Made by a program: the position numbers and the translations under genes | In this document: positions 8,143 through 16,311 of the stretch, in pieces | Numbering within the stretch: position 1 is the stretch's first letter | Layout of the letters: each line of letters begins with the position of its first letter | The notes under the pieces: generated by a model | What the model was told of the DNA's origin: nothing | What the model saw: the letters and a program-made list of their open reading frames with translations, nothing else | The model's database searches: none | NCBI RefSeq assembly: GCF_016100975.1 | Contig: NZ_JACFRN010000003.1 | Span: 62,001 to 126,000 of the forward strand | Direction: 5' to 3' | From: Lactobacillus sp. W8174 | Lineage (GTDB): Bacteria; Bacillota; Bacilli; Lactobacillales; Lactobacillaceae | DNA: 64,000 nucleotides

Positions 8143-9663
8143 TTAATCGCCCTGAGGAACAGACATAGTTGTCAGTTGCTCTTTAGCAGTTTTAACATAC
8201 CAGACAGCTTCAGCAACTTGGGCGACAGTTGCTTTATCAGATCTTATTATGGCAGAGGCATTACTTAAGGAGCTGTCATAATTATTCATTAGGTCTGTAT
8301 CGTATTTAGCATTTTGATCTAAATCTTTGCCCTCATTAAAAAGTGCTAGTAATTCTTGCTTGTCAGCAGTCGTTGCAATTCTTTGACCATTTTTGGCCTG
8401 CTCAACCGTATTAAGTGCTTTCAGCTTTAACCCGCTGACGTATTTAACATCGCTAACTTTGATAAAGTTATTGCCATAGTTTAATTTTTGGTTATTACTG
8501 TGGGTTACTGAATCTTGATCTGGTATCGGATTTGGTTGCTTGTCATCAATCACATTAGTATCGCTGTAATTTAGACAGTGATAAAACAGTTCCGCCTTGT
8601 TTTTCTCAGGAATCCACAAGTACATTAAGCCATCAACCGTCAGATTACTATGTGTCGGCTTCATGATATGCTTGCCAGTTGCCTTGCCAAAAGTATCATA
8701 AAGTTCAACGCTGTTGCCTGCTAATGGGGTGACATAAGTGTAGACTAAGTCGCTATAGTCAATGATAGGCAGGTTCCTTTTCAGTTTAACTTCGTATTCT
8801 GAAACATATTCATCTGGGTGATCGTGCAATCTGTATATATAACCCTCAAAGCCATCAATTTCGTATGGAATAACAGTTAAATCAAGTTTAATCTTTTGTC
8901 CTTTTTTCAGTTTCCGCTTTGCAGCAGAATAATTTACCGTTGTGCTGGAGGTGTTCCTAAGGACAGTCGCTGACGAAACACCATTGTAGCGAGCAATGTG
9001 ACCATTAATGTAGCCGACATTAGCTGCCTTAATGTAGCGCTTATGTCCTAAAGAGTAATAATATTTCCCTTTAATTTTATGAGTAGGTATATATCTGGGC
9101 TTGAAGTATCTGTCTAAATCGTTAAGATAATAAAAGTATTTGGGTGTTTTAGTAGCAGTCTTAGCTTTTCCTTGATACTTGACAATTGCATCAGTTCTTA
9201 ATTTCTTACCAGTTGCTTTGCCAGTCTTGGTGTAAATCAATGAATTGTGACTTAATACTAGTTTGCCTTTTTTAATATTATGGCCTTTTACTTCTAAAAT
9301 ATCGGCATTTTTAACGTAATAGTTATGACCAAGGTTGTAAAATTTTTGCCCGTTAATTTTTTTAGTGCCGTAGTAGGAATAACTGGTTCTGCCATCGCTG
9401 TATTCATCAATTTCCATGTCAGTAATCACGTAGCCCTTGGAATCAGCGCTAAAACCTTCAGGAACAGTAAAGCCGTGAGAAATATTCAATTTTATTTTAT
9501 GACCTGACGGATTGTAAACATAATCGTTTTTAAGCAGCGTAACTTCTCCTTTGGCTTTCTGAGCAGCTTCTACTGTTTGGAAATTGGTGATATTTGGCAA
9601 TAATGGACCAGCAGTTAATAATAAGGCTGTTAGTCCAATATAAATTTTCTTAAAACGTTTCAT
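8143..9663 (-). CDS. SLAP-domain S-layer-associated surface protein B1
   Basis: A secreted 506-residue protein whose ATG at 9663 is preceded by GTGAGGTC. The layout is signal peptide (to about residue 33, ...TVEAA), SLAP modules (KGEVTLLKNDYVYNPSGHKI; KKGKLVLSHNSLIYTKTGK; KIKGKYYYSLGHKRYIKAANV), a middle region with FEGYIYRLHDHPDEYV and VDGLMYLWIPEKNKAELFYH, and a C-terminal FIVAR-like helical module. It is strikingly similar over its whole length to the protein at 12912-14435, so these two form subfamily B. The promoter region also shares a TGGCTTTCAnTATTTT stretch with that gene. It probably acts on the cell surface, held by the SLAP domains; its partner is unknown. Confidence 0.85.
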   Translation of the reverse strand: MKRFKKIYIGLTALLLTAGPLLPNITNFQTVEAAQKAKGEVTLLKNDYVYNPSGHKIKLNISHGFTVPEGFSADSKGYVITDMEIDEYSDGRTSYSYYGTKKINGQKFYNLGHNYYVKNADILEVKGHNIKKGKLVLSHNSLIYTKTGKATGKKLRTDAIVKYQGKAKTATKTPKYFYYLNDLDRYFKPRYIPTHKIKGKYYYSLGHKRYIKAANVGYINGHIARYNGVSSATVLRNTSSTTVNYSAAKRKLKKGQKIKLDLTVIPYEIDGFEGYIYRLHDHPDEYVSEYEVKLKRNLPIIDYSDLVYTYVTPLAGNSVELYDTFGKATGKHIMKPTHSNLTVDGLMYLWIPEKNKAELFYHCLNYSDTNVIDDKQPNPIPDQDSVTHSNNQKLNYGNNFIKVSDVKYVSGLKLKALNTVEQAKNGQRIATTADKQELLALFNEGKDLDQNAKYDTDLMNNYDSSLSNASAIIRSDKATVAQVAEAVWYVKTAKEQLTTMSVPQGD

Positions 9664-9840
9664 ATTATGACCTCACAAATTATGACCTTACAAAGATGAG
9701 CTTATAATTTAATGTTATCGTAACCCAAAATGAAACTCAAATTTATTTTATCTGGTAAATTTAATGGATTTTGTCTGGCTTTCATTATTTTTTACAACCA
9801 GGAAAACTATATTTTGCAATATTTTGGATTTGAAACGGCT

Positions 9841-9846
9841 TATAAT
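9841..9846 (+). promoter_or_regulatory. Candidate -10 box of BspA 3
   Basis: TATAAT lies 27 bases before the chosen start codon. No convincing -35 box at standard spacing is visible. Confidence 0.45.
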
Positions 9847-9873
9847 TAAGTTAATGAAAAGGAGGTCATGATA

Positions 9874-11880
9874 ATGAATCACAACCATTCAAAACAAATT
9901 TTAGGTTTAGTTAAAAAAGTTGGTATTAGCAGCAGTCTTGCTTTTTGTGGTCTGAACTTAATGGCAGCTGCTGTTAAGCCGGTTTCTGCTACAACTAATA
10001 AACCTGATGCTAGCGACCAAGTGAATAATGATATTCAGGAAATACCAGGTATTTGGTCGGGCAAAGATGGTGACTGCAACTGGAATTATGATATTGTTAC
10101 CAGAACTCTGACAATTAAAGGAACTCAGAAAAATAGCACTCTTTCGAGTCGCCCGTTTAATGAAGAATGGAGTTGGGGGAATAATATTACCCATATTGTT
10201 TTTGCCTCCCCCGTAAAACTTCCTGCAGATTCAAAATATAAGTTTAGCGAGCTAAATAATTTGAAAGACATTAAGGGACTGGACTTAGTTGACACTAGTG
10301 AAGTCACTGACATGAGTGGCTTGTTTGATATGGATCAGGCTCTGACTGAACTTGATTTAAGTCACTTTCAAACTGATAAAGTAACTGATATGAGTAGGAT
10401 GTTTGAGTCTACGGGACTATCAAAGCTAGATTTGAGCAGTTTTAATACTAGCAATGTCACTAACATGAATTATATGTTTAGTAATTGCACTGCTGAAAAC
10501 ATCAACCTGACCAGTTTTAATACTAGCAATGTCACTAAAATGGATTATATGTTTAATGGTTGCACTGCCAAAAGCATTAACTTGAGTAGTTTTAATACCA
10601 GTCGCGTTACTGAAATGAGTAATATGTTTAGTCTAACCAAACTTCAAAATCTTAATTTTGCTGACCTTGATACAAGCAATGTGACTAATATGTCAGGAAT
10701 GTTTGAGCGGGCTGATATTTCTAATTTAGATTTTGCCAAACTCAATACTAGTAAAGTTACAGACATGGAATACATGTTCTCAGGAACAACCGGGGTAAAG
10801 GCCCTGGATCTTAGCTCATTAGATACCAGTAATGTTATTAAGATGTCAAATATGTTTGCTTCAAGCAAAATAACAAAATTAGTTTTAGACAATTGGAACA
10901 CCAATAAGGTAACAGATATGTCGTATATGTTTGCTGACTGTCCTAATTTAACGGATGTTGACTTGAGCAAATTGCATACGGCGAATGTCACAAACATGTC
11001 ATACATGTTCGAAGGCTTTTCACAGCTAGAGCAATTAAATCTAGCCAAACTTGATACTCATAATGTTAAAAACATGAGAGGAATGTTTGCTAAAAATCCT
11101 AATTTAAAAAGCATAAATTTGAATCATTTAGATACATCAAATGTAACCAATATGCGGGAAATGTTTGCGAAAAATCCTAATATAAAAAGCATAAATTTAA
11201 ATCATTTAGATACATCAAATGTAACCAATATGCGGGAAATGTTTGCGGAAGATCCTAATATAGAAAGTTTAGATTTAAGTCATTTAAATACTGCTAAAGT
11301 TACCACCGTGTGGGGGATGTTTACTGGAGATTATTCTTTAACCAATTTGAACCTGGATGGCTGGAATACTGAGAATGTTAAAGACATGACTTATATGTTT
11401 GCTGATAATAAGAGTTTGGTTAGCATAGATCTTTCGCATTTCAGAATGACTAATGTTACTAGTACAACTGGGATGTTTAATGATTGTACTAATCTGATGT
11501 ATGTGAATTTAAGTGGCTGGCATTTACCAAAATTAAAATCTTCAACTATAATGTTTGAAAACGATAAAAAATTAGTTGGAGTTGATTTAAGCCATTTTAA
11601 TATTCATAACAGTCAGATTTTGCTCAACGCTGGTAATCCTAAAGGCTTTGTTGTCAAGCTCGGGCATTACCGCTTACGTAAGAGTTCGGGAGTAGGCAAG
11701 GGCTTTAAGCATATCCAAGCAGTTGGCAAAGGCACAATTAGAAAGCCGAGAGGCAAGAAATATACAGAAAAACAATTGCTAAAACTATATAACCATTCGG
11801 CTAAAAAGAGTCCCAAGGAAACTTATGTCATGTATAATGGCAAAAGGCCCAAACTTCCTAAAGGGTTCAAGCTTAAATAG
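9874..11880 (+). CDS. BspA-type leucine-rich-repeat (DUF285) surface protein 3
   Basis: This is the largest of the three paralogues at 668 residues. The ATG at 9874 is preferred over 9868 because AAAAGGAGG ends at 9865, giving 8-base spacing instead of 2. A signal peptide (about 1-40, ending PVSA) leads to the shared domain (WSGKDGDCNWNYDI), about 17 DUF285 repeats and the basic C-terminal domain (GHYRLRKSSGVG ... YNGKRPKLPKGF). Two adjacent repeats at 11092-11169 and 11170-11247 are near-identical 78-bp copies differing at two bases, a recent tandem duplication. No sorting signal is present. The function is inferred as surface binding; the ligand is unknown. Confidence 0.85.
   Translation: MNHNHSKQILGLVKKVGISSSLAFCGLNLMAAAVKPVSATTNKPDASDQVNNDIQEIPGIWSGKDGDCNWNYDIVTRTLTIKGTQKNSTLSSRPFNEEWSWGNNITHIVFASPVKLPADSKYKFSELNNLKDIKGLDLVDTSEVTDMSGLFDMDQALTELDLSHFQTDKVTDMSRMFESTGLSKLDLSSFNTSNVTNMNYMFSNCTAENINLTSFNTSNVTKMDYMFNGCTAKSINLSSFNTSRVTEMSNMFSLTKLQNLNFADLDTSNVTNMSGMFERADISNLDFAKLNTSKVTDMEYMFSGTTGVKALDLSSLDTSNVIKMSNMFASSKITKLVLDNWNTNKVTDMSYMFADCPNLTDVDLSKLHTANVTNMSYMFEGFSQLEQLNLAKLDTHNVKNMRGMFAKNPNLKSINLNHLDTSNVTNMREMFAKNPNIKSINLNHLDTSNVTNMREMFAEDPNIESLDLSHLNTAKVTTVWGMFTGDYSLTNLNLDGWNTENVKDMTYMFADNKSLVSIDLSHFRMTNVTSTTGMFNDCTNLMYVNLSGWHLPKLKSSTIMFENDKKLVGVDLSHFNIHNSQILLNAGNPKGFVVKLGHYRLRKSSGVGKGFKHIQAVGKGTIRKPRGKKYTEKQLLKLYNHSAKKSPKETYVMYNGKRPKLPKGFKLK
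11092..11247 (+). repeat. Near-identical 78-bp tandem duplication inside BspA 3
   Basis: Two 26-codon units (11092-11169 and 11170-11247) differ at only two positions, one of them silent. They encode the same DUF285 repeat with one Leu/Ile change. Other repeats in the gene are far more diverged. Confidence 0.85.
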
Positions 11881-11892
11881 ACAAGACAAAAA

Positions 11893-11927
11893 GACTAATT
11901 CGTTTTTAATTACGAATTAGCCTTTTT
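11893..11927. terminator. Bidirectional terminator between BspA 3 and the Lys-rich secreted protein
   Basis: The arms CTAATTCGT (11895-11903) and ACGAATTAG (11912-11920) are followed by a T run on the plus strand and preceded by an A run. It is almost the same sequence as the terminator at 8087-8125. Confidence 0.8.
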
Positions 11928-11947
11928 ATTGGTAAAGAAATAGAAAA

Positions 11948-12709
11948 TTATTTTAATTTGCCTTCATCAATAAGTTTATCGTCACGTTTTGCTAGTTTCT
12001 TGTTATGTGCTTCATAACCTTTATCAGACATATCAGCATTAAATTTATACCCACGTTTCTTCAAAGCCTTAATATCTTGCTTCATTAACGGTGTATTTAC
12101 TTTAGGATTTTTCTTATAATATTTATAATCATTTAAATAATTATCATATAAAATTGTATTACCCCATCCTTCATGATGCTTAGGTTCTTTTTTAGGAGGG
12201 TTTACAGGTTGTGGCTTCAAATCACCTGATGGTTTAGTAGTAGGAACATCTTTCTTAATTTGTCTCTTTAGCCACTTAATTTCAGCATTAAGATAATTCT
12301 TGAAAGTCTTGGCATACTTAGTCTTATAATTTCTAAAATGCTTCAAGGTCTTCTTGTATAGGGCTAATTTTTTAGTCTTATTCGTTAACTTCTGCCCCTT
12401 CTTGACGTTCTTATTGAAATAATTATTTGCTTTTTGGTGGCGTTTTGACCAAGTTTTCTTAGTCTTGTGGATATTGGTCTGAGGCTCGGGATCATTATCT
12501 TGGATAGGTTGCGAAATTGGTTCAGCTACAGGAGTTTCAGTCTTATCTGTTGCACTTGTATCTGGATTATTTGTATTAGTGTTGGTATTTATATTTGTTT
12601 GATTAGTTGCAGCCACATCTGCTAAAACAGCTGAAGTTTGACTAATAACTGGCGCTAAAACGGTAATACCCGCAACAGCTGCAACAATAATATTTTTATG
12701 TAATTTCAC
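11948..12709 (-). CDS. Secreted lysine-rich protein of unknown function
   Basis: A 253-residue protein with a GTG start at 12709 and AGGAG nine bases upstream. A signal peptide (about 1-31, ending AVLA) is followed by a low-complexity Asn/Thr/Pro region (about 32-80). Next comes a very basic helical stretch (about 83-155, KKTWSKRHQKANNYFNK, KKLALYKKTLKHFRNYK), a Pro-rich spacer (about 156-180) and a second charged region with a tyrosine cluster (YDNYLNDYKYYKKN). No LPxTG or SLAP domain is visible. The high positive charge could let it bind teichoic acids or S-layer. I do not recognise the family. A decayed fragment of a second copy lies at 12745-12840, so the gene was once duplicated within this island. 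Confidence 0.7.
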   Translation of the reverse strand: MKLHKNIIVAAVAGITVLAPVISQTSAVLADVAATNQTNINTNTNTNNPDTSATDKTETPVAEPISQPIQDNDPEPQTNIHKTKKTWSKRHQKANNYFNKNVKKGQKLTNKTKKLALYKKTLKHFRNYKTKYAKTFKNYLNAEIKWLKRQIKKDVPTTKPSGDLKPQPVNPPKKEPKHHEGWGNTILYDNYLNDYKYYKKNPKVNTPLMKQDIKALKKRGYKFNADMSDKGYEAHNKKLAKRDDKLIDEGKLK

Positions 12710-12744
12710 TTTGGTTTACTCCTTTAAATTTGATTTCAATATCC

Positions 12745-12840
12745 TTTATCGTTAGGCTGGTCATCACGTTTTGTCAGTTGATAGCTATTTTTAAATAACT
12801 AATAAATCAGCATTAAACTGATAGTCTCGTTTTTGCCAGG
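12745..12840 (-). pseudogene. Decayed 3' fragment of a second copy of the Lys-rich secreted protein
   Basis: Read on the minus strand, this stretch encodes QKRDYQFNAD, then a stop and frame change, then SYQLTKRDDQPNDK. These match KKRGYKFNAD and NKKLAKRDDKLIDE in the C-terminus of the protein at 11948-12709 in the same order. DNA identity is also visible (ATCAGCATTAAA and TCACGTTTTG are shared). No start or signal peptide remains, so it is a non-functional remnant. Confidence 0.65.
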
Positions 12841-12911
12841 CTCTACATATTGTCTATTATATTTGCTTGGACTATTTTTGTAAAACTAATATTGCTCTGA
12901 CCAGTAGCCAT

Positions 12912-14435
12912 TTAATCACCGGGAGGAGTAGACATAGTTGTCAGCTGCTTTTTAGCGGTTTTAACATACCAGACAGCTTCATCTACTTGCGTGACAGTTG
13001 CCTTATCAGACCTTAAAATAGCAGAAGCGTTTCTTAAGGCGCAATCATAATTAGACATGAGATTATCATAAGCGCTATTTTGAGCTAGATCTTTTCCCTC
13101 GTTAAAAAGTGTGAGCAGCTCCTGCTTGTCAGCTCCTGTCGCAATCTTTTGCCCATTTTCAGCCTGCTCAATCGTATTCAGTGCTTTTAGCTTTAACCCG
13201 CTGACGTATTTCACATCGTTCACCTTAATAAAGTTATTGCCATAGATTAATGCTTGCTTTTTTGCAGGGTAAGTTGGTTCTGAATTTGGCACCGAGTTTG
13301 GTTGGTTGGCATCAATCACACTAGCGTCACTGTAATTTAAACAATGATAAAACAGTTCCGCCTTATTTTCCTCAGGTACCCAGAGATACATTAAGCCATC
13401 AACTGTTAGATTACTGTATTGCGGCTTTATAATACGTTTACCAATTGTCTTGCCAGATGTGTCATAAAGTTCAACGCTGTTGTCTGTCACTGGCGTAACG
13501 TAAGTATAAACTAAGTCGCGGTAGTCAATGATAGGCAAATTCTTTTTCAATTTAACATTGTCCTCATCAACGTATTCATCCGGATAGTCGTGCAGTCTGT
13601 AAAGATAACCCTCAAAGCCATCATTTTGGTAAGGAATAACAGTTAAATCAAGTTTAATCTTCTGTCCTTTTTTCAGTTTACGTTTAACGGCAGAATAATT
13701 TACCGTTATGCTAGCGGTGTTCTTAAGAACAGTCGCTGACGAAACGCCGTTGTAGCGAGCGATGTGACCGTTAATATAGCCGACGTTAGCTGCTTTAATG
13801 TAACTATTATGTCCTAAAGAGTAAAAATATTTTCCTTTTATTTTGTGGGTAGGTACGTATTTGGGCTGGAAGTACCTTGCGACATCATTAAGGTAGTAAA
13901 AATATTTGGGTGCTTTGGTAGCAGTCTTAGCTTTTCCCTGGTACTTAACAACTGTATTAGTTCTTAGTTTCTTTCCCGTTGTTTTGCCAGTCTTGGTGTA
14001 AATCAGTACATCGTGTTTGATAGTCAATTTACCTTGTGTGATATTGCGCCCATTGACTTTTAAAACATTAGCACTATTAATGTAATAGTTATGTCCCAAG
14101 TGGTAAAACTTTTGTCCGTTAATTTTTTTAGTGCCGTAGTAGGGATAACTGGTTCTACTGTCATCATCATAAACTATCATTTCTGTAGTTAAATAGCCCT
14201 TGGGATCAGCGCTAAAGCCGTTAGGAATGTTATAGCTATGTGTACCCCGATTTTGCTTCAATTTTATTTTATGGCCTGACGGGTTGTAAACATAATCACT
14301 CTCAAGCAGTGTGACTTTTCCTTTGGCTTTCTGAGCTGCTTCTACTGTTTGGGGGTTAGCGGTATATGGCAAAAATTGAGTGGTGGATAAAGCCAGGGCT
14401 GTTAAGCCAATGCCAACTTTCTTGAAAAATTTCAT
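12912..14435 (-). CDS. SLAP-domain S-layer-associated surface protein B2
   Basis: A 507-residue secreted protein whose ATG at 14435 has GTGAGGTC upstream and a TACAAT box further up. Signal peptide to about residue 34 (QTVEAA), SLAP modules (KGKVTLLESDYVYNPSGHKI; QGKLTIKHDVLIYTKTGK; KIKGKYFYSLGHNSYIKAANV), a middle region (FEGYLYRLHDYPDEYV, VDGLMYLWVPEENKAELFYH) and a C-terminal FIVAR-like helical module. It is the near twin of the protein at 8143-9663, so it probably arose by duplication or gene conversion. It is followed on the minus strand by the remnant at 12745-12840. Surface display by SLAP domains is expected; the specific function is unknown. Confidence 0.85.
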   Translation of the reverse strand: MKFFKKVGIGLTALALSTTQFLPYTANPQTVEAAQKAKGKVTLLESDYVYNPSGHKIKLKQNRGTHSYNIPNGFSADPKGYLTTEMIVYDDDSRTSYPYYGTKKINGQKFYHLGHNYYINSANVLKVNGRNITQGKLTIKHDVLIYTKTGKTTGKKLRTNTVVKYQGKAKTATKAPKYFYYLNDVARYFQPKYVPTHKIKGKYFYSLGHNSYIKAANVGYINGHIARYNGVSSATVLKNTASITVNYSAVKRKLKKGQKIKLDLTVIPYQNDGFEGYLYRLHDYPDEYVDEDNVKLKKNLPIIDYRDLVYTYVTPVTDNSVELYDTSGKTIGKRIIKPQYSNLTVDGLMYLWVPEENKAELFYHCLNYSDASVIDANQPNSVPNSEPTYPAKKQALIYGNNFIKVNDVKYVSGLKLKALNTIEQAENGQKIATGADKQELLTLFNEGKDLAQNSAYDNLMSNYDCALRNASAILRSDKATVTQVDEAVWYVKTAKKQLTTMSTPPGD

Positions 14436-14579
14436 TTTATGACCTCACAAAAAACGCTTATGTTAATATCATTGTACCCTAAACTGATGTCTGAAATTGT
14501 TTTATTATATAAATTGTTAGAACTTTTGCGTGGCTTTCAATATTTTCGCATGATTTAGTTAGTTTTCAAATTAAGCAAT

Positions 14580-14628
14580 AAAAATAGAGTTAAACCACTC
14601 TTGTTTGGTGGATTAACTCTATTTTTTA
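14580..14628 (-). terminator. Strong hairpin terminator downstream of SLAP A2
   Basis: The arms TAGAGTTAAACCAC (14585-14598) and GTGGATTAACTCTA (14608-14621) are flanked by A-rich and T-rich runs. Read on the minus strand it ends the gene at 14631. Confidence 0.8.
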
Positions 14629-14630
14629 AT

Positions 14631-16154
14631 TTAACTCCATTCAGCGAAGTTTAAAGTACTTAATTGAATTTTGGTTGTGTCAAGTAGCCAAATTGCCTGT
14701 TTTACTTGAGCAATCGTTGCTTTTGGAGATTGTAAAATAGCAGAAGCAATCATCAAAGCATTATTATAATTACTTACTGCACTTTGTTGCTCACACTTAA
14801 CATTCTTGTTATTCTTATTTTCCACAAATTTTCTTTGCAATTCTTGCTTATCCTTATCTGTTGCTACTTTCTGATCGTTCTCAGCGTCTTTAGCAGTATT
14901 GAGAGGGGTAAGTTTAATTCCACTGGCAAAAGTAACATCACTAGCTTTGACAAAGCTGTTAGTATAGCGAATCTTATCTTCTGTCGATTCAATCAGTTTA
15001 TTGTTTTTGTCAAACTCTGGTTTTTTAAGGTCAGTACCGTCGTTATTAACAAAATAGTTTCTGTCTATTCTGTAGGTTAAAAAGTGATAAAACAGTTCTG
15101 CTTTGTTTTCGCTAGGTACCCATAAGTAATAAAGACCATCAACGGTCAAGGGGCTTTGCTTACGGTTCCTGTAACTGATACCTGTTGGAGTACCGTCAAA
15201 ATTATAGAATTTAGTATTTGTCGTAGTATTAGGTCTTACATAGGTGAATGTAAGTTCATCGTAACTTGATGTTGGCAAATAGTTTCTCAATTTAATGTAA
15301 TTTTGACCAACATATTCGTTAGGATAATCGTGCAGGCGATAGATATAGCCTTCAAAGTCTTCTGCCCAAGGCTGGACCGCTAAATCAACTTTAATTTTTT
15401 GGTCCTTTTTTAGAACGTGTTTAGTAGAATCATTGGTTAATGTTTGAGTTGTCGTATTTTTGAGAACAGTGGCATAGGTAACGCCATTATACATAAGAGG
15501 ATACCCATCTATGCTGTCAACGTTATTTGCTCTAATATAACGATTTTTCCCTATTGCATAACAGTCTTTACCATTAACTGTTTCTGTCGGCAAATAATAA
15601 AAGGTTGCCTTTTGCTCAGAAACGTTAAATTTTGCAAAGTAATATTTTTGCTTGGATTGAGTTTGCTTAACCTGACCCTGATAGTTAACGACTGATTTAA
15701 CTGGTAGAGTCTTGCCTTTTAGTTTACCGGTTTTAGTATAGATCGCAGATCTGTGATTCAAAACCAGCTTACCGGTCTTAGAGCTCTTGCCGTTAACGTT
15801 ATTGACATCACCGTCATTAATATATTCTCCTTGACCAATTTTATAGTATTTTTGCCCATTAATCATTATTGTGCCGTAATAATCTAAGGAGTCGACATCA
15901 AAAGAAGAAACATAGCAGAAACCATTAACATCTGCTTCAATTACAGAATAATTCCCGTTTTTTCTTGCTTTAAGTCTTTGACCATATTGATTATATACGG
16001 GTGCGTCATTGACTAAAGTAATTCTGTTTTTAGCTAGTTTTTGTGTTTTTGGCGCAGCTTGCACTGTTTGAATATGATTTAGACTTGGCAGCAGCGGACT
16101 AATTGTCAACACGGTTGCGGCTAAGCCAAGACCAATTTTCTTGAAAAATTTCAT
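14631..16154 (-). CDS. SLAP-domain S-layer-associated surface protein A2
   Basis: A 507-residue secreted protein starting at the ATG at 16154 (AATGAGGTG upstream, TATAAT at 16198-16193). Signal peptide to about residue 33 (TVQAA), SLAP modules (KNRITLVNDAPVYNQYG; KTGKLVLNHRSAIYTKTG; TVNGKDCYAIGKNRYIRANNV), a middle region (FEGYIYRLHDYPNEYV, VDGLYYLWVPSENKAELFYH) and a FIVAR-like C-terminal helix bundle (ASAILQSPKATIAQV). It is closest to the protein at 4536-6059 (subfamily A). It is the outermost member of the island and is divergent from rarA. The role is that of a wall-bound surface protein, inferred from the domains. Confidence 0.85.
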   Translation of the reverse strand: MKFFKKIGLGLAATVLTISPLLPSLNHIQTVQAAPKTQKLAKNRITLVNDAPVYNQYGQRLKARKNGNYSVIEADVNGFCYVSSFDVDSLDYYGTIMINGQKYYKIGQGEYINDGDVNNVNGKSSKTGKLVLNHRSAIYTKTGKLKGKTLPVKSVVNYQGQVKQTQSKQKYYFAKFNVSEQKATFYYLPTETVNGKDCYAIGKNRYIRANNVDSIDGYPLMYNGVTYATVLKNTTTQTLTNDSTKHVLKKDQKIKVDLAVQPWAEDFEGYIYRLHDYPNEYVGQNYIKLRNYLPTSSYDELTFTYVRPNTTTNTKFYNFDGTPTGISYRNRKQSPLTVDGLYYLWVPSENKAELFYHFLTYRIDRNYFVNNDGTDLKKPEFDKNNKLIESTEDKIRYTNSFVKASDVTFASGIKLTPLNTAKDAENDQKVATDKDKQELQRKFVENKNNKNVKCEQQSAVSNYNNALMIASAILQSPKATIAQVKQAIWLLDTTKIQLSTLNFAEWS

Positions 16155-16266
16155 ATCTTCACCTCATTATATGTGACTTTATAATCAATATAATTATAAC
16201 GCAAACTAGTTATTAAAATCAGAGCAAACAGACGTTCATTTATTTTTGCTAGCGGACAAATACTTG

Positions 16267-16272
16267 TATAAT
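16267..16272 (+). promoter_or_regulatory. -10 box of rarA
   Basis: TATAAT lies 40 bases before the rarA start. A TTGCTA hexamer at 16246-16251 with a 15-bp gap is a possible -35 box. Confidence 0.5.
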
Positions 16273-16311
16273 TAGGTTAGTAAGTATCTAGAAGTAAATA
16301 AAGAAGATGTA

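Noticed and set aside
14784-15695. Plus-strand frames opposite SLAP A2
   Set aside because: No ribosome binding sites; the minus-strand SLAP gene is unambiguous by homology to three paralogues.
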